Assembly (NCBI GenBank): GCA_040954595.2
Contig: CM082583.2
Span: forward strand, 13,082,001 to 13,146,000
Direction: 5' to 3'
DNA length: 64,000 nucleotides
Source: Balanoglossus misakiensis
Lineage: Eukaryota > Hemichordata
Shown here: positions 63,101-64,000 of the stretch, in pieces
Layout: each line of letters begins with the position of its first letter
How positions within the stretch are numbered: the stretch's first letter is position 1
Notes under the pieces: model-generated
What the model was told of the DNA's origin: nothing
Databases searched by the model: none
What the model saw: only the letters and a program-made list of their open reading frames with translations
Translations under genes and position numbers: made by a program

Positions 63101-64000
63101 GATTTACCTGTGTGGTCGTGCCGGAAATGCATGTACAGGTTGACAGATGTACAGACACTTCCATTTGTTAAACTTAATTATACGAGTAATTTAAACAGAA
63201 ATTGACACAAGAAACAACTAGTTGCTCAAGACTACATATTGATAACAACATGTATATTGACCAAATTTACCCGTCAGGTAGAAGGGACTTGATCATTTGA
63301 TTAACAAATAACATGATAGTATTGTTCAATATTTACTTCCAGCAAAAGAAGAGACATATCATGTCCAAGCGTATTTGAAATATTAAAAGTAACCGATTTC
63401 ACCAAAGTCACCATATCATATTTCTTCATTTTTACTCTATGATATGAATGTCATAAATCATATGGAACAGGATATCAAACAATCTGTGTCAGGCATATTC
63501 TGAGAGCTCTACCGTATGGTGTTCTAAACAATGAGAAAATGATTTTCACAAAAGCCCCATGGCCATGTTTACTGCCTACTCTACATTTTCATGTTTTAGC
63601 CACATGGAGTGAATTAAGTCCGAAACTATGGACTATCGTTAGTCAATACATTGTAACCATGAATTGCATTTCATTGATGGAAATGGACATTTAGTGACAT
63701 TATGTGTTGACGTATGTAATACTGAGGTCACAAGAGCTTGCTGAAGGCACCCTAAAGTTCACTCGCTGTCCATGGAACACAGGTACTACAGGTCTCATCC
63801 ATTGATGTCGTGATATGTTGCCACAGTTCAATGGAGAATGATTGCGACTGTCAGACATCCCAGGAAGTACTCGTGATACGCAATTGCAGGTGATAAGATT
63901 TACAAACCAGTGGAGATAGCAACTGCCTCCCCACGTGAACTGTGCATTGTTCACAAACCTGCACATTGTTCAATAATGTCAAAAGTAGGTCATTGTATGT
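57128..64000 (+). other. First intron of ELL, continues beyond the window
   Basis: At least 6.9 kb of AT-rich sequence without a recognisable coding exon. I looked for the next ELL exon (a segment like the vertebrate RPSI(R/Q)FQG stretch) and did not find it. No long repeats stand out. The intron is far larger than any other in the window. Confidence 0.6.

Overview
This window is nuclear DNA from an animal. Its genes are cut into many short exons with standard GT-AG introns, plus one clear minor-class (U12) intron and one GC-AG intron. Several genes have obvious metazoan orthologues: GATAD2/p66, MAU2, RPS17 and ELL. Intron sizes (about 0.1-2.6 kb, apart from the ELL first intron) and the mixture of families suggest an invertebrate bilaterian, either lophotrochozoan or non-vertebrate deuterostome. 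The sequence alone does not let me name the clade. No bacterial, viral or CRISPR-like content was seen.

Layout. The left edge (1-2 kb, minus strand) holds the 5' part of a GATAD2/p66 gene of the NuRD complex, with two alternative first exons. About 6.8 kb further right, on the same strand, is a complete MAU2 (cohesin loader subunit) gene in 16 exons (8768-13754). MAU2 directly upstream of GATAD2 in the same orientation matches the human 19p13.11 order as I remember it, and ELL, also on human 19p13.11, lies at the right end of this window. A short helical orphan gene (14101-15869, plus) is head-to-head with MAU2 across about 350 bp carrying a perfect CRE palindrome.

From 16 to 33 kb the window is gene-poor. 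It holds one intact single-exon orphan reading frame of 526 codons (minus, 23112-24692), serine-rich and of unknown function, surrounded by non-coding sequence. At 33.6-38.5 kb (plus) lies a nine-exon gene with three CCCH fingers, an RWD-like region, CxxC pairs and a CHY-type zinc finger. At 42.4-52.4 kb is a tandem pair of TRIM-like genes. The first has a RING, a coiled coil and a COS-like segment but no B-box, and a short acidic tail. The second has identical internal exon lengths, has lost the RING exon, and carries a long charged tail. RPS17 (53.5-55.0 kb, plus) follows, and the first coding exon of ELL (56996-57127, plus) opens an intron that fills the rest of the window.

The most useful observations are these: the U12 intron and 18-nt microexon of MAU2; the conserved MAU2-GATAD2 order; the duplicated alternative first exons of GATAD2; the TRIM-like pair in which one copy lost its RING; the CCCH-RWD-CHY architecture; and a marked excess of TCACGTGA palindromes (eleven found where about one is expected). 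I found no operon-like or mobile 'system'. Similarities to families were recognised by eye, not by database search.
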